64,000 nt of DNA from Methanococcoides methylutens MM1 (GCF_000970325.1 NZ_CP009518.1:558001-622000), one strand, 5' to 3'. Counted from the stretch's first letter, positions 19,710 through 29,167 are shown. A program made the numbers and translations. Notes: generated by a model from the letters alone, not told the origin.

Positions 19710-20176
19710 TGGACGAACTCAGTCTTGTAGTGGTATCACCTTTCAAAAAGAGTGCCACATCATCCCTTTCTATAAAGGACTTTGAGTTTTCCTTATCCTT
19801 CGATCTCAAGTGGATGTCTCCGGCACAGGCATCAAAAGTAAGGGATCAGGCGATCATGTCATCTCTCCTGAAGATAGATGGTGGGATGCTTGTTCTCAAT
19901 ATGGATGCTGATGCCATCGATGTTCCTGCAGGTTTCAAGCCATCTGCCGACCTCTTTCGGGAAAAAGGCAATATTGAGAAGATCATGGACCTTCTGGTAA
20001 CAAATGGTGGTATAAGTAAAAAAGAGGTCGTATCCCGTATAAATGTCAAACAGGATTCCCTGTCAGGTCTTGTTGATGCGGAAGTTGCCGCAGTGCTGGT
20101 TGCTCATGAAATGGGGTGTGATGCAGGTGATCTCTTTGATGAGATCTATCAAAGAGTTTCCGGAATCTCTGACTAA
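19706..20176 (+). CDS. DUF2240 family protein
   Basis: The 156-residue archaeal protein has an N-terminal SLVVVSPFKKSA and a C-terminal region with GGISKKEVVSRIN and GLVDAEVAAVLVA, as in DUF2240 proteins. The helical GISKKEVV segment may be a small winged-helix or helical repeat. Function is unknown. It overlaps the preceding gene by four bases and stands just before rpl18e, so it may belong to the ribosomal-protein region. Confidence 0.72.
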   Translation: MMDELSLVVVSPFKKSATSSLSIKDFEFSLSFDLKWMSPAQASKVRDQAIMSSLLKIDGGMLVLNMDADAIDVPAGFKPSADLFREKGNIEKIMDLLVTNGGISKKEVVSRINVKQDSLSGLVDAEVAAVLVAHEMGCDAGDLFDEIYQRVSGISD

Positions 20177-20331
20177 TTTTATGTTCTACCATGTATAAAT
20201 CTCAATTTCGCATAATCTTTATGTACTATTAATATAATTATGTGCAACTCCAGTTAATTATTGACTGGCATGTCTTCAAAGATGTTCGAACGCAGAAATG
20301 CGTGAGTAAGAAAATCTTGCGGAGGGACATT

Positions 20332-20712
20332 ATGGGAAAAAAAACACAAGTAAAAATCTCAAGGAAAACTAATCCAAGGATTCCATCGTTGATTGCAGTG
20401 CTGAAGGATTCAGCACGTGAGAACGAGGCACCTATCTGGAGAGATATTGCAAAGAGGCTTGAAACACCTGGCAGGAACTATGCTGAGGTAAATCTGAGCA
20501 AGCTCAACAGGTACACATCAGAGAACGAACTGGTAATGATTCCTGGAAAGGTACTGGGCGCCGGTGTACTGGGTCACGCTGTAACTGTTGCAGCACTTGG
20601 TTTCAGCGCAACTGCCATTGACAAGATCACAAATGCAGGTGGAAAGTGCATGACCATCGAACAGGCTCTGGAAGAAAACCCAGCAGGTTCTGGTATCAGG
20701 ATCATGAAGTGA
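20332..20712 (+). CDS. rpl18e: 50S ribosomal protein L18e
   Basis: L18e is an archaeal/eukaryotic large-subunit protein of the L15/L18e fold. The 126-residue product begins [10 protein letters not shown] and has the [11 protein letters not shown] segment. The frame is open 30 codons upstream, but GCGGAGGGACATT places the start at 20332. It opens the conserved archaeal operon with L13, S9 and RpoN. Confidence 0.95.
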   Translation: MGKKTQVKISRKTNPRIPSLIAVLKDSARENEAPIWRDIAKRLETPGRNYAEVNLSKLNRYTSENELVMIPGKVLGAGVLGHAVTVAALGFSATAIDKITNAGGKCMTIEQALEENPAGSGIRIMK

Positions 20713-20722
20713 GGTGTTTCAA

Positions 20723-21142
20723 ATGACAGTAATCGATGCAAATGGTTTAATTATGGGCAGGCTTGCAAGTAACGTTGCAAAGAGACTGCTTTCAGGCGAG
20801 GAGATCGCAATTGTAAATGCCGAGAATGCTGTGATCTCAGGTTCAAAGGTAACCACTTTTGAAGAGTATGATGAGATCAGGAACATGGGCACACGTGAAT
20901 TCGGTCCATACTTCCCAAAAAGACCAGACAGGATCCTCAAGAGGACCGTCAGGGGAATGCTTCCATACAAGCGCCCAAGGGGAAGGGAAGCAATGGCTAA
21001 CCTTAAAATCTACGTAGGAATTCCTGCTGAGTACAAGGACGCAGAACTTACAACTGTCGATGGAGCAAACATGACACGCTTAAGTTCTAACAAGTATGTG
21101 ACCATCGGTGATGTAAGCCGCAAACTGGGCGGAAAGTTCTAA
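20723..21142 (+). CDS. rpl13: 50S ribosomal protein L13
   Basis: L13 is a universal large-subunit protein. The 139-residue product starts [16 protein letters not shown] and has the [17 protein letters not shown] stretch typical of archaeal L13. GAGGTG lies seven bases before ATG 20723; an in-frame GTG at 20714 belongs to that site. It follows rpl18e by ten bases. Confidence 0.95.
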   Translation: MTVIDANGLIMGRLASNVAKRLLSGEEIAIVNAENAVISGSKVTTFEEYDEIRNMGTREFGPYFPKRPDRILKRTVRGMLPYKRPRGREAMANLKIYVGIPAEYKDAELTTVDGANMTRLSSNKYVTIGDVSRKLGGKF

Positions 21143-21155
21143 GGGAGATTTATTC

Positions 21156-21560
21156 ATGTCTACTAAAGTTGTTAATTCATCAGGTAAGAACAAGACTGCA
21201 ATTGCACGCGCAACAGTCTCTGCAGGTACAGGTAAGGCAAGGATCAACAAGAAACCTGTTGAGATCTATGAGCCTGAATTTGCAAAGCTCAAAATACTCG
21301 AACCTCTTATGCTGGCATCCGATGCTGTTTCCAGCCTTGACATCGACGTTAAGGTAAGTGGAGGCGGAATCATGGGCCAGGCAAACGCGATCAGGACAGC
21401 TATCGCAAGAGGTATTGTTGAGTGGACCAACGACACCGACCTGAGAGATGCTTTCATGGCATACGACAGGAACCTTCTGGTAAACGACTCCAGACAGAAG
21501 GAGACCAAGAAGTTCGGTGGACCTGGTGCTCGCGCTAAATATCAGAAATCTTACAGGTAA
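21156..21560 (+). CDS. rps9: 30S ribosomal protein S9
   Basis: S9 is a universal small-subunit protein. The 134-residue product has the [20 protein letters not shown] opening, [18 protein letters not shown], and a C-terminal basic tail ending KYQKSYR that reaches the P-site tRNA. It follows rpl13 by 13 bases after a GGGAGA site. Confidence 0.95.
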   Translation: MSTKVVNSSGKNKTAIARATVSAGTGKARINKKPVEIYEPEFAKLKILEPLMLASDAVSSLDIDVKVSGGGIMGQANAIRTAIARGIVEWTNDTDLRDAFMAYDRNLLVNDSRQKETKKFGGPGARAKYQKSYR

Positions 21561-21571
21561 GGTAGGTACTA

Positions 21572-21760
21572 ATGATTCCAGTTCGCTGTTTCACATGTGG
21601 AAAAGTAATTGCAGGAAGCTGGGAAGAGTACGACCGGCGTGTAAAGGAGGGCGAAGACCCTGCTGCAGTCCTTGATGACCTTAATTTCACAAGGTATTGC
21701 TGCAGGCGTATGTTCCTCGCACACGTCAACCTTGTCGATATGATGGCTCCATATCAGTGA
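21572..21760 (+). CDS. rpoN: RNA polymerase subunit N (Rpb10)
   Basis: RpoN helps join the D/L platform of archaeal RNA polymerase. The 62-residue product starts [13 protein letters not shown] and has a later YCCRRM, giving the CFTC...CC zinc site. GGTAGGTACTA precedes the ATG. It lies 11 bases after rps9, the usual archaeal order. Confidence 0.95.
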   Translation: MIPVRCFTCGKVIAGSWEEYDRRVKEGEDPAAVLDDLNFTRYCCRRMFLAHVNLVDMMAPYQ

Positions 21761-21761
21761 A

Positions 21762-21867
21762 GGGACCGTAGGGTAGCCTGGACCATCCTTCGGCGTTCGG
21801 GACATGGCTCTTCTTACAAGTCTGTGCGAACCACGCCGGTACCTGAGTTCAAATCTCAGCGGTCCCA
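21762..21867 (+). tRNA. tRNA-Pro (CGG) with a 31-nt intron
   Basis: The acceptor stem GGGACCG pairs with CGGTCCC (discriminator A at 21867). The T arm is CTGAG-TTCAAAT-CTCAG. The anticodon stem CGGCG (21791-21795) pairs with CGCCG (21834-21838) only if about 31 bases (21802-21832) are removed after position 37. That is the canonical archaeal intron site. The spliced loop is TTCGGGA with anticodon CGG. The gene begins two bases after the rpoN stop, so it is probably cotranscribed and processed from the ribosomal transcript. Confidence 0.88.
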
Positions 21868-22075
21868 TGATACCCTTTTAAGGAACACTGATTGGGGCAG
21901 ATATCGTGTATGACCATATTCGGAGGGATTCCGAATAACCACTTTCACATTTAACAAACCAAAATAACAGATCAACATAACTGCTTTTGCTTCGTGGTTA
22001 TTTGTTAATATGATATTACTTGTCTATACATCCGATTTGTTCTTTCTAATGACGGACTTTTTATAAGGTGATCAG

Positions 22076-22255
22076 TTGAGCAAAGAGAACTATACCAGAT
22101 ACGAGCGTGCAAGGATCATCGGTGCAAGATCACTTCAGATAGCAATGGAGGCTCCGATACTTATTGAAGATGAGAGCACTGATTCATTGCGCATCGCTAC
22201 AATGGAATTTGAGAAAGGTGTTATACCAGTTACAGTAAAGAGAGATTTCGAATAA
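22076..22255 (+). CDS. rpoK: RNA polymerase subunit K (Rpb6)
   Basis: RpoK is the archaeal counterpart of Rpb6/omega and stabilises the polymerase clamp. The 59-residue product starts with TTG at 22076 after AAGGTGATCAG. It contains [18 protein letters not shown], the Rpb6 core, and ends PVTVKRDFE. Enolase, which often sits between rpoK and rps2 in archaea, is absent here: rps2 starts 13 bases later. Confidence 0.93.
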   Translation: MSKENYTRYERARIIGARSLQIAMEAPILIEDESTDSLRIATMEFEKGVIPVTVKRDFE

Positions 22256-22268
22256 TTGAGGTGAATAT

Positions 22269-22913
22269 ATGGAAGCTACAGAAAATATTGAAGTTAACGC
22301 GGAAGAGACCGCAGCAGCACAGGAGACAACCGAATCAACATCATTAGTACCAATCGATGAGTACCTTGCAGCAGGTGTTCACATCGGTACACAGCAGAAG
22401 ACCCAGAACATGATGAAGTTCGTCTACCGTGTAAGGACAGATGGCCTTTACGTTCTTGACATCCAGTCAACTGACGAGAGGATCAGGTCAATTGCACACT
22501 TCCTTTCAAAATATGACCCTGCAAGGGTACTTGTTGTATCCGCACGTCAGTACGGACAGTTCCCAGCTACAATGTTCTCCAAGGCAATCGGTGCAACTTC
22601 AAGAGTTGGAAGGTTCATCCCTGGTACTCTGACAAACCCTGCACAGGAAGGCTTCTATGAGCCTGATGTAGTTATTGTTACAGACCCTGCAGGAGACGCA
22701 CAGGTCATCAAGGAAGCTGTGAACGTCGGTATCCCTGTTGTAGCACTCTGTGATACAAACAACATGACATCCAACGTTGACCTTGTCATTCCAACCAACA
22801 ACAAGGGTAGGAAAGCACTGTCACTTGTTTACTGGTTACTTGCAAGGGAAGTCGCAAACGAAAGGGGAATTCCTTTCAACTACGAGCTTACTGATTTCGA
22901 GACAGGTCTTTAA
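22269..22913 (+). CDS. rps2: 30S ribosomal protein S2
   Basis: The 214-residue archaeal S2 has an acidic N-terminal extension of about 25 residues, then [24 protein letters not shown] and [21 protein letters not shown] precedes the ATG. It follows rpoK closely and completes the ribosome/RNA polymerase part of the cluster before the Memo gene. Confidence 0.95.
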   Translation: MEATENIEVNAEETAAAQETTESTSLVPIDEYLAAGVHIGTQQKTQNMMKFVYRVRTDGLYVLDIQSTDERIRSIAHFLSKYDPARVLVVSARQYGQFPATMFSKAIGATSRVGRFIPGTLTNPAQEGFYEPDVVIVTDPAGDAQVIKEAVNVGIPVVALCDTNNMTSNVDLVIPTNNKGRKALSLVYWLLAREVANERGIPFNYELTDFETGL

Positions 22914-22993
22914 ACGACCTGTTCTCATTTCTCCGTTGCACCATTACTCATACAGTAGATGTCCCATCGGGGGATTCAAGAGGTGACAATAGT

Positions 22994-23788
22994 ATGAGAC
23001 AACCGGCTGTTGCAGGACAGTTCTATCCGTTAAGCCCCAAGAACCTTAAAAAAGAAATCTCCAGATGTTTCCAGGGCATTGAGATCACTCCTCGTGATGT
23101 GATCGGAGCAGTAGTACCTCATGCGGGGTACATCTATTCAGGACAGGTTGCAGCAAGCGTTTATGCGACCCTTCCAAAAGCTGACACTTACATATTTTTC
23201 GGACCTAACCATACAGGCTATGGTTCCCCTGTGGCAATGTCACAGGATACATGGAAGATGCCTTTTGGAGACATTGAAACAGACAGGGATATCGGCAAGC
23301 TTCTTGCAGGTACGATAATCGACATGGATGAGATCGCCCACAGATTCGAGCATTCTATCGAAGTGCAGATACCTTTCCTCCAGCACAGGTTCGGGAACGA
23401 TTTCAATATTCTGCCTATATGCATGGGCATGCAGGATGAGGAAACGGCTGTGGAAGTAGGTCAGGAAGTTGCACGTGCGGCCAAAGAGTCCGGAAAGAAA
23501 GTTGTCTTCATCGCATCAAGCGATATGTCACATTACGTTTCAGCAGAGCATGCTGACCGGGTGGACCATTATTTGATCGATGCTGTCCTTGATATGGACG
23601 TGCCGGAATTTTATCGTAGAAGGGCTGAGGAGAACATTTCAGCCTGCGGATACGGACCTATCTCAGCAATGCTGAGCGCTGCAAAGGAATATGGTGCAAA
23701 GAGCACCGAACTGGTGAAATACGCTAACAGTGGAGATGTCTCTGGTGATCCTATGGTGGTAGGATATGCCGGTATCATTGTGGAATGA
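22994..23788 (+). CDS. amrB: Memo-family protein (AmmeMemoRadiSam protein B)
   Basis: The 264-residue product belongs to the Memo family, which is related to LigB-type extradiol dioxygenases. It begins RQPAVAGQFYP and has VPHAGYIYSGQVA, FFGPNHTGYG, a mid HSIEVQIPFL and SSDMSHY, which carry the conserved His residues. The Memo, AMMECR1 and radical SAM (AmrS) proteins co-occur in archaea; the radical SAM partner is at 29.3 kb in this window. The biochemical role in archaea is not settled. Confidence 0.9.
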   Translation: MRQPAVAGQFYPLSPKNLKKEISRCFQGIEITPRDVIGAVVPHAGYIYSGQVAASVYATLPKADTYIFFGPNHTGYGSPVAMSQDTWKMPFGDIETDRDIGKLLAGTIIDMDEIAHRFEHSIEVQIPFLQHRFGNDFNILPICMGMQDEETAVEVGQEVARAAKESGKKVVFIASSDMSHYVSAEHADRVDHYLIDAVLDMDVPEFYRRRAEENISACGYGPISAMLSAAKEYGAKSTELVKYANSGDVSGDPMVVGYAGIIVE

Positions 23789-23812
23789 TTTCTGTAAACG
23801 GGGCTTTTTAAG

Positions 23813-24724
23813 ATGATAACATGTTCAGCACCTGGAAAGGTCTACCTTTTCGGTGAACATGCCGTGGTTTACGGCGAACCTGCTGTATGTTGTGCAGTAG
23901 ATATACGTACGCGTGTAAGTGTTGGCCCTGCAGATTCAGTTACAATTAGTTCTTCTCTTGGTACCACAGGAATTGACTTTGAGACCCACCCTTATGTTTC
24001 AGCAGTCGTTGAACGTTTCCGGGAAATAACATCTCTTGAAGGTGTAAGCATCCGGATCGTTTCCGAGATCCCGGTAGGCTCCGGACTCGGTTCCTCCGCA
24101 GCTGTCACCATAGCTACCATAAAGGCACTTGATACCCTGCTTGGAACCGGCCTTGAACTCGATGATATTGCCCGGATGGGGCATGAAGTGGAGCAGAGGA
24201 TACAGGGTGCTGCAAGCCAGACCGATACCTATGTATGTACCATGGGTGGTGTTGTCATGATACCCCAGCGTAAGGGACTTGACCTTATTGACTGCGGGCT
24301 CGTTATAGGAAATACAAACATTTTCTCTTCCACAAAGGAGCTAGTGGCAAATGTTGCAGAGCTCAATGAGAGCTTTCCGGAAGTAATAGGTCCGGTACTG
24401 TCATCCATTGGGATGATGTCAACTGTGGGAGAGGATCTGGTAAACTCAAAGGATTATGTTTCCGTAGGCAAGCTCATGAATATCAATCAGGGTCTTCTGG
24501 ATGCGATTGGTGTGGGTTGTGCTGAATTAAGTTCATTTACATATGCTGCCCGCAATAATGGTGCTTATGGTGCGAAGATAACCGGTGCCGGAGGCGGTGG
24601 TTGTATGGTTGCCATCGCTCCCCGTGAACGTGTGGATGATGTTGCGGCTGCTATTGCTGCTGCCGGTGGGGAAGTTGTTGTTACGGAAGCAACGGATATT
24701 GGAGTAAGGGAGGAATCCCGGTGA
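23813..24724 (+). CDS. mvk: mevalonate kinase
   Basis: MVK phosphorylates mevalonate in isoprenoid synthesis for archaeal lipids. The 303-residue GHMP kinase starts with SAPGKVYLFGEHAVVYGEPA, has the PVGSGLGSSAAVT phosphate loop, and the C-terminal KITGAGGGGCMVA motif. Its stop overlaps the GTG start of ipk (GTGA), so the two are coupled. Confidence 0.95.
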   Translation: MITCSAPGKVYLFGEHAVVYGEPAVCCAVDIRTRVSVGPADSVTISSSLGTTGIDFETHPYVSAVVERFREITSLEGVSIRIVSEIPVGSGLGSSAAVTIATIKALDTLLGTGLELDDIARMGHEVEQRIQGAASQTDTYVCTMGGVVMIPQRKGLDLIDCGLVIGNTNIFSSTKELVANVAELNESFPEVIGPVLSSIGMMSTVGEDLVNSKDYVSVGKLMNINQGLLDAIGVGCAELSSFTYAARNNGAYGAKITGAGGGGCMVAIAPRERVDDVAAAIAAAGGEVVVTEATDIGVREESR

Positions 24725-25494
24725 CCTCAACAGAAGATATTACAATATTGAAGATAGGCGGAAGCGTTATTACCGATAAGAATTCGGAAGACGGCCTTGC
24801 CTGGGAAGAAGAGATCATACGCATTGCGCGCGAGATCTCAGGATTTGAAGGAAAACTTATCATTGTGCATGGGGCCGGTTCATACGGACACCCTCAGGCT
24901 AAGAGGTATGCACTTACCGAAGGGTTCCATGCAGAAGGTGCAGTTGTCACTCACAAGGCAGTAAAATCCCTGAACAGGATCGTAGTGGACATCCTGAACG
25001 ATGAGGGTGTCAATGCCATAGCTGTGCACCCAATGGGTTGCACCGTTGCAAAGGGTGGCAGGATCTCGGAGATGTATCTTGGAAGCATTCGTATGATGCT
25101 TGAAAAAGGTCTTGTTCCGGTACTGCATGGTGATGTGGTCATGGATACTGAGAAAGGTGTATCCATCGTATCAGGTGACCAGGTGATCCCTTACCTTGCA
25201 ACAACGCTGGGGGCTTCCCGTATTGGCGTTGGAAGTGCTGCAAATGGTGTCCTTGATGACGAAGGTAATACTATCCCTGTTATCACTTCGGATAATTTCG
25301 AAACCGTTAAAGGATATATCGGAGGCTCAGCAGGTACGGACGTGACCGGTGGTATGCTCGGGAAAGTGCTTGAGATGCTGGAGCTTGGAAAAGCATCAAG
25401 TATAACTTCGTATATATTCAATGCAACTATTGCAGGGAATGTTTCGAGTTTTCTGAATGGTGAGAATATAGGAACTGCAATAAAGGATTCTTAA
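24721..25494 (+). CDS. ipk: isopentenyl phosphate kinase
   Basis: IPK converts isopentenyl phosphate to IPP in the archaeal mevalonate pathway variant. The 257-residue amino-acid-kinase-fold protein has LKIGGSVITDK at the N-terminus. It also has VHGAGSYGHPQAK, whose His distinguishes IPK, and SGDQVIPYLA. The start is GTG 24721 inside the mvk end. The mevalonate-5-phosphate dehydratase and decarboxylase steps are not in this window. Confidence 0.93.
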   Translation: MTSTEDITILKIGGSVITDKNSEDGLAWEEEIIRIAREISGFEGKLIIVHGAGSYGHPQAKRYALTEGFHAEGAVVTHKAVKSLNRIVVDILNDEGVNAIAVHPMGCTVAKGGRISEMYLGSIRMMLEKGLVPVLHGDVVMDTEKGVSIVSGDQVIPYLATTLGASRIGVGSAANGVLDDEGNTIPVITSDNFETVKGYIGGSAGTDVTGGMLGKVLEMLELGKASSITSYIFNATIAGNVSSFLNGENIGTAIKDS

Positions 25495-25517
25495 TTACAT
25501 TTACAGGTTTGATAAAT

Positions 25518-26588
25518 TTGAGTACGTCCAGAAGAAAGATAGAACATCTTGAGCATTGTGCGCAGCGTCCGGTAGAATCAAAGGATGTCACATCAGGCTT
25601 TGACGATGTCATGCTTGTACACAGGGCACTGCCTCAGATAAATATGGACGAGATCGACCTTTCCACAGAGATATTTGGGAAGGAATTAAAAGCACCATTT
25701 TTGATTGCATCAATAACCGGTGGTCATCCGGATACCAAACCGGTAAATGCAGCACTTGCAGAAGCCGCTGAAGAGATGGGTATTGGTATCGGTGTAGGTA
25801 GCCAGAGAGCTGCCATAGAGGACCCGGAGCAGGAAGATTCATTCAGTGTTGTACGTGATGTTGCTCCGAATGCATTTGTCTACGGGAACATCGGCGCAGC
25901 CCAGCTCAGGGAATACGATATGGAAGCCATTGAAAGGCTTGTGGAAATGCTGGATGCGGATGCAATGGCAGTTCATCTTAATTTCCTTCAGGAAGCTATA
26001 CAGCCTGAGGGCGACAGGGATGCTACAGGTGTGCTTGAAGCTATAGAAGAAGTTTGTTCACTGAAGGTTCCAATCATTGCAAAGGAGACCGGTGCAGGTA
26101 TCTCCAAAGAGGACGCCCAGATGCTCAAAGAAGCAGGTGTCAGTGCAATAGATGTCGGGGGAGTTGGCGGAACAAGCTGGTCCGGTGTAGAGGTCTATCG
26201 TGCGAGGGAAAGCGGCGATAAGGTATTCGAGGATCTTGGGAACCTGTACTGGGATTTCGGAATTCCCACCGTTTCCAGTGTTCTTGAATGCAGGAACTAC
26301 CTTCCTGTGATATCCACAGGTGGTGTCAGGACAGGTCTTGACATTGCAAAATCCCTTTCTCTGGGAGCATATGCTGCAAGTGCAGCGCTTCCTTTTGTTG
26401 CACCTGCACTGGTAGGGAAAGATGCAGTTGTGGAGAGCTTGTCAGCCATGCTCAATGAATTGAGGGTTGCGATGTTCCTTTGCGGATGCGGGAGTGTAAA
26501 TGAGCTTCGCACCGAGTCAAAGGCAGTGGTCACAGGCTGGACGAAGGAATACATCACACAGCGTGGCTTTGACATAAATGAGATCTGA
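25518..26588 (+). CDS. fni: type 2 isopentenyl-diphosphate isomerase
   Basis: Fni interconverts IPP and DMAPP and needs FMN and reduced nucleotide. The 356-residue TIM barrel has SRRKIEHLEHC, FLIASITGGH, GVGSQRAA and DVGGVGGTSW, which fit type 2 IDI. The start is one of two TTG codons (25509, 25518). The second gives the family's STSRRK beginning and I prefer it. It follows ipk by 23 bases in the isoprenoid operon. Confidence 0.93.
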   Translation: MSTSRRKIEHLEHCAQRPVESKDVTSGFDDVMLVHRALPQINMDEIDLSTEIFGKELKAPFLIASITGGHPDTKPVNAALAEAAEEMGIGIGVGSQRAAIEDPEQEDSFSVVRDVAPNAFVYGNIGAAQLREYDMEAIERLVEMLDADAMAVHLNFLQEAIQPEGDRDATGVLEAIEEVCSLKVPIIAKETGAGISKEDAQMLKEAGVSAIDVGGVGGTSWSGVEVYRARESGDKVFEDLGNLYWDFGIPTVSSVLECRNYLPVISTGGVRTGLDIAKSLSLGAYAASAALPFVAPALVGKDAVVESLSAMLNELRVAMFLCGCGSVNELRTESKAVVTGWTKEYITQRGFDINEI

Positions 26589-26627
26589 GTTTAAGGGTTT
26601 AGCTGGATCTCAAGTTTAGTAAAATAA

Positions 26628-26653
26628 GGCCGGACATTTAAATGGTCGGTCGT
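26628..26653. promoter_or_regulatory. imperfect palindrome before RNase J
   Basis: GGCCGGACATTTAAATGGTCGGTC reads nearly the same on both strands (arms CCGGACATTT/AAATGGTCGG with two mismatches). It lies 40 bases after fni and about 90 before the RNase J start. It could be a weak terminator hairpin or an operator. Confidence 0.35.
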
Positions 26654-26742
26654 AATGATATCAAAAATCACATTCATTTTTTGGTCAAAGGGCCAAAGGA
26701 ATAATTTGTATTGAAAGTAACCAGAAGATATTGGAGGTAAAT

Positions 26743-28086
26743 ATGACAGATATTGGAATAATAGCAGTAGGCGGATATAATGAAATGGGCCGCAACATGA
26801 CTGCTATAAGAGTAGACGAGGACATCATTATCGTAGATATGGGTCTGAGATTGGACAGGGTCCAGATCCATGAGGATGTGGAAATTGATAAGATGCATTC
26901 CCTCGAATTGATCGAAATGGGTGCGATCCCTGATGATACGATCATGAAGCAGGTCAACGGTAATGTTGCTGCTATCGTTTGTACACACGGTCACCTTGAC
27001 CACATCGGTGCGATCTCAAAGCTTGCACACAGGTACACCGCACCTATCATCGGAACACCATACACTGCTGCTCTTGTTAAACAGCAGATCGAATCCGAGC
27101 GTAAGTTCGGTGTAAAGAACAGGATCATCCCTGTTGAGGCAGGTGGTATCTACCAGGTCAATGATGAAGTTTCCATTGAACTTATTCGTGTCCAGCACAG
27201 TATCATTGATGCTGTTTTTGTAGCAGTCCACACACCTGCAGGTGCTATTCTCTATGCCTGCGATTTCAAGCTTGATCGTACACCTACACTGGGTGAGCAG
27301 CCGGACTTTGACAGGCTCAGGGAGCTTGGAAAGGAAGGCGTCATCTGCATGATGGTGGAGAGTACCAATGCAAAACGTGCCGGCAAGACACCATCTGAGA
27401 GGATCGCTCACGACATGCTTCGTGATGTACTTCTTGGTACAGAGGAATCCGACGTTGGTATGATCGTAACGACCTTCGCTTCACACATAGCTCGTATTAA
27501 CTCGATTATCCAGTTCGCTGAAGAGATGGGTCGTATCCCTGTATTGATGGGCCGTTCCATGGACAAGTATGTAGTAACTGCAAAGGAAATGGGATACATT
27601 GATTTCCCTGATAATGTAGAGATCTACGGTAAGAGGAAGGATATCGATAAGGCGTTCAAGAAGATCATGAAAGAAGGTAAAGAAAAATACCTGCCTATTG
27701 TAACAGGACATCAGGGTGAGCCTGGTGCTATTCTTTCACGAGTTGCAAAGGGTGATACTCCTTATGAGATCGAGTCCGGTGACCGCATTATCTTCTCTGC
27801 AAACGTGATCCCAAGTCCGATGACACAGGCAAACCGCTATTCTCTGGAGACCAAGATCCGAATGAGGGGTGGCCGTATCTATGACAACGTCCACGTTTCA
27901 GGACACGCATACCGTGAGGATCACTGGGAGCTTCTCAGGTTGATCAATCCGGAACACGTAATTCCTGCACATGGTAATATCGAGATGCACAGTGCCTATA
28001 TTGAGATGGCAGAAGACGCTGGCTACATCCTGGGCGATACCGTACACCTGTTAAGGAACGGTGAAGAATTATATATTGAAGAATGA
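26743..28086 (+). CDS. rnj: archaeal RNase J (beta-CASP ribonuclease)
   Basis: Archaeal RNase J is a 5'-3' exoribonuclease of the metallo-beta-lactamase/beta-CASP family. The 447-residue product has THGHLDHIG (motif 2), AHGNIEMH near the end, GRSMDKY and TGHQGEPGA of the beta-CASP domain, and YACDFKLDR. The ATG at 26743 follows TTGGAGGTAAAT. It stands between isoprenoid genes fni and idsA, an arrangement conserved in many methanogens. Confidence 0.93.
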   Translation: MTDIGIIAVGGYNEMGRNMTAIRVDEDIIIVDMGLRLDRVQIHEDVEIDKMHSLELIEMGAIPDDTIMKQVNGNVAAIVCTHGHLDHIGAISKLAHRYTAPIIGTPYTAALVKQQIESERKFGVKNRIIPVEAGGIYQVNDEVSIELIRVQHSIIDAVFVAVHTPAGAILYACDFKLDRTPTLGEQPDFDRLRELGKEGVICMMVESTNAKRAGKTPSERIAHDMLRDVLLGTEESDVGMIVTTFASHIARINSIIQFAEEMGRIPVLMGRSMDKYVVTAKEMGYIDFPDNVEIYGKRKDIDKAFKKIMKEGKEKYLPIVTGHQGEPGAILSRVAKGDTPYEIESGDRIIFSANVIPSPMTQANRYSLETKIRMRGGRIYDNVHVSGHAYREDHWELLRLINPEHVIPAHGNIEMHSAYIEMAEDAGYILGDTVHLLRNGEELYIEE

Positions 28087-28117
28087 TCATTTGAATTATA
28101 ACATGGTCGTGGTTAGT

Positions 28118-29086
28118 ATGGATCTTATGGATGAAATAAAAAAACGAAGTGTTCATGTCGATAAGGGTATAGGGGAAATGCTCCCCATCGAGCATCCTGA
28201 AGAGCTTTACAGAGCATCAAGATACTTGCCGGATGCAGGTGGAAAACGCCTCCGTCCTGCAGTCCTTATGCTTGCTACTGAGGCTGTGGGTGGCGATCCA
28301 ATGTCAGTTGTTCCGGCAGCAGTGGCTCTGGAACTTGTCCACAATTTCACCCTTGTGCATGACGACATAATGGATAATGATGATGTAAGGCGCGGAATGC
28401 CTGCAGTTCATGTAAAATGGGGTAGTGCAGGTGCTATCCTTGCAGGAGATACTCTCTATTCCAGGGCTTTTGAGATCATCTCATCTATGGAGAAGGACCC
28501 TGAAAGCATACTGAAGTGTGTCGCTCTTCTTTCAAAGACATGCACGGAGATATGCGAAGGACAGTGGATGGATGTTGATTTCGAGACACAGGAGACTGTC
28601 ACAGAAGAGGAATACCTTGAGATGGTCGAGAAGAAGACATCCGTGCTCTATGGTGCAGCAGCAAAGGTCGGTGCCCTGCTTGGCGGAGCTTCTGATGAAG
28701 TTGCAGATGCGCTTTATGAGTTTGGTCGTCTTGTAGGTATAAGCTTCCAGATACAGGATGATGTTATCGATATGGTAACTCCTGAGGAGATCCTCGGCAA
28801 GGTCCGTGGAAGTGACCTTATAGAAGGCAAGAGAACACTGATAGCTATTCATGCCCTCAACCATGGTGTTGAGCTTGATATCTTCGGAAAAGGCGAGGCT
28901 GTCACTCCGGAACAGATCGACGAGGCAGTTGCCATACTTGAGAAGTCTGGTTCTATTGGCTATGCTCAGGAACTATCTGCATCCTATCTTGAAGAAGGTA
29001 AAAAGATGCTTGATATTCTCGAAGACTCCGAAGCAAAGGATACCCTGCTCGCTGTAGCAGACTATATGGTAACAAGGAACTACTGA
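28118..29086 (+). CDS. idsA: short-chain isoprenyl diphosphate synthase (GGPP synthase)
   Basis: IdsA condenses IPP with allylic diphosphates to farnesyl and geranylgeranyl diphosphate for archaeal lipids. The product (about 322 residues) has the first Asp-rich motif DDIMDND, the GGKRLRP stretch and the second Asp-rich motif DDVID. ATGs at 28103 and 28118 are both possible; the second matches the usual MxLxDEIKKR beginning. The RNase J stop lies 31 bases upstream, so it is probably in the same transcript. Confidence 0.92.
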   Translation: MDLMDEIKKRSVHVDKGIGEMLPIEHPEELYRASRYLPDAGGKRLRPAVLMLATEAVGGDPMSVVPAAVALELVHNFTLVHDDIMDNDDVRRGMPAVHVKWGSAGAILAGDTLYSRAFEIISSMEKDPESILKCVALLSKTCTEICEGQWMDVDFETQETVTEEEYLEMVEKKTSVLYGAAAKVGALLGGASDEVADALYEFGRLVGISFQIQDDVIDMVTPEEILGKVRGSDLIEGKRTLIAIHALNHGVELDIFGKGEAVTPEQIDEAVAILEKSGSIGYAQELSASYLEEGKKMLDILEDSEAKDTLLAVADYMVTRNY

Positions 29087-29126
29087 TACTGTTCCTTTAC
29101 CTTCTTTTCTTTTTGTTTTTTCTTTT

Positions 29127-29167
29127 CACCATCAACAATTGAAGGTGATTATTTTCTTTTTTTGATG
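29127..29167 (+). terminator. terminator at end of isoprenoid operon
   Basis: The stem CACC-A-TCAA / TTGA-A-GGTG (one A:A mismatch, CAA loop) is at 29127-29147, followed by TTATTTTCTTTTTTT. T-runs lie on both sides. It ends the idsA transcript 40 bases after the stop codon. Confidence 0.6.

Noticed and set aside
21569-21868. 99-codon reverse-strand frame over rpoN and tRNA-Pro
   Set aside because: It is a shadow of two certain genes on the other strand.
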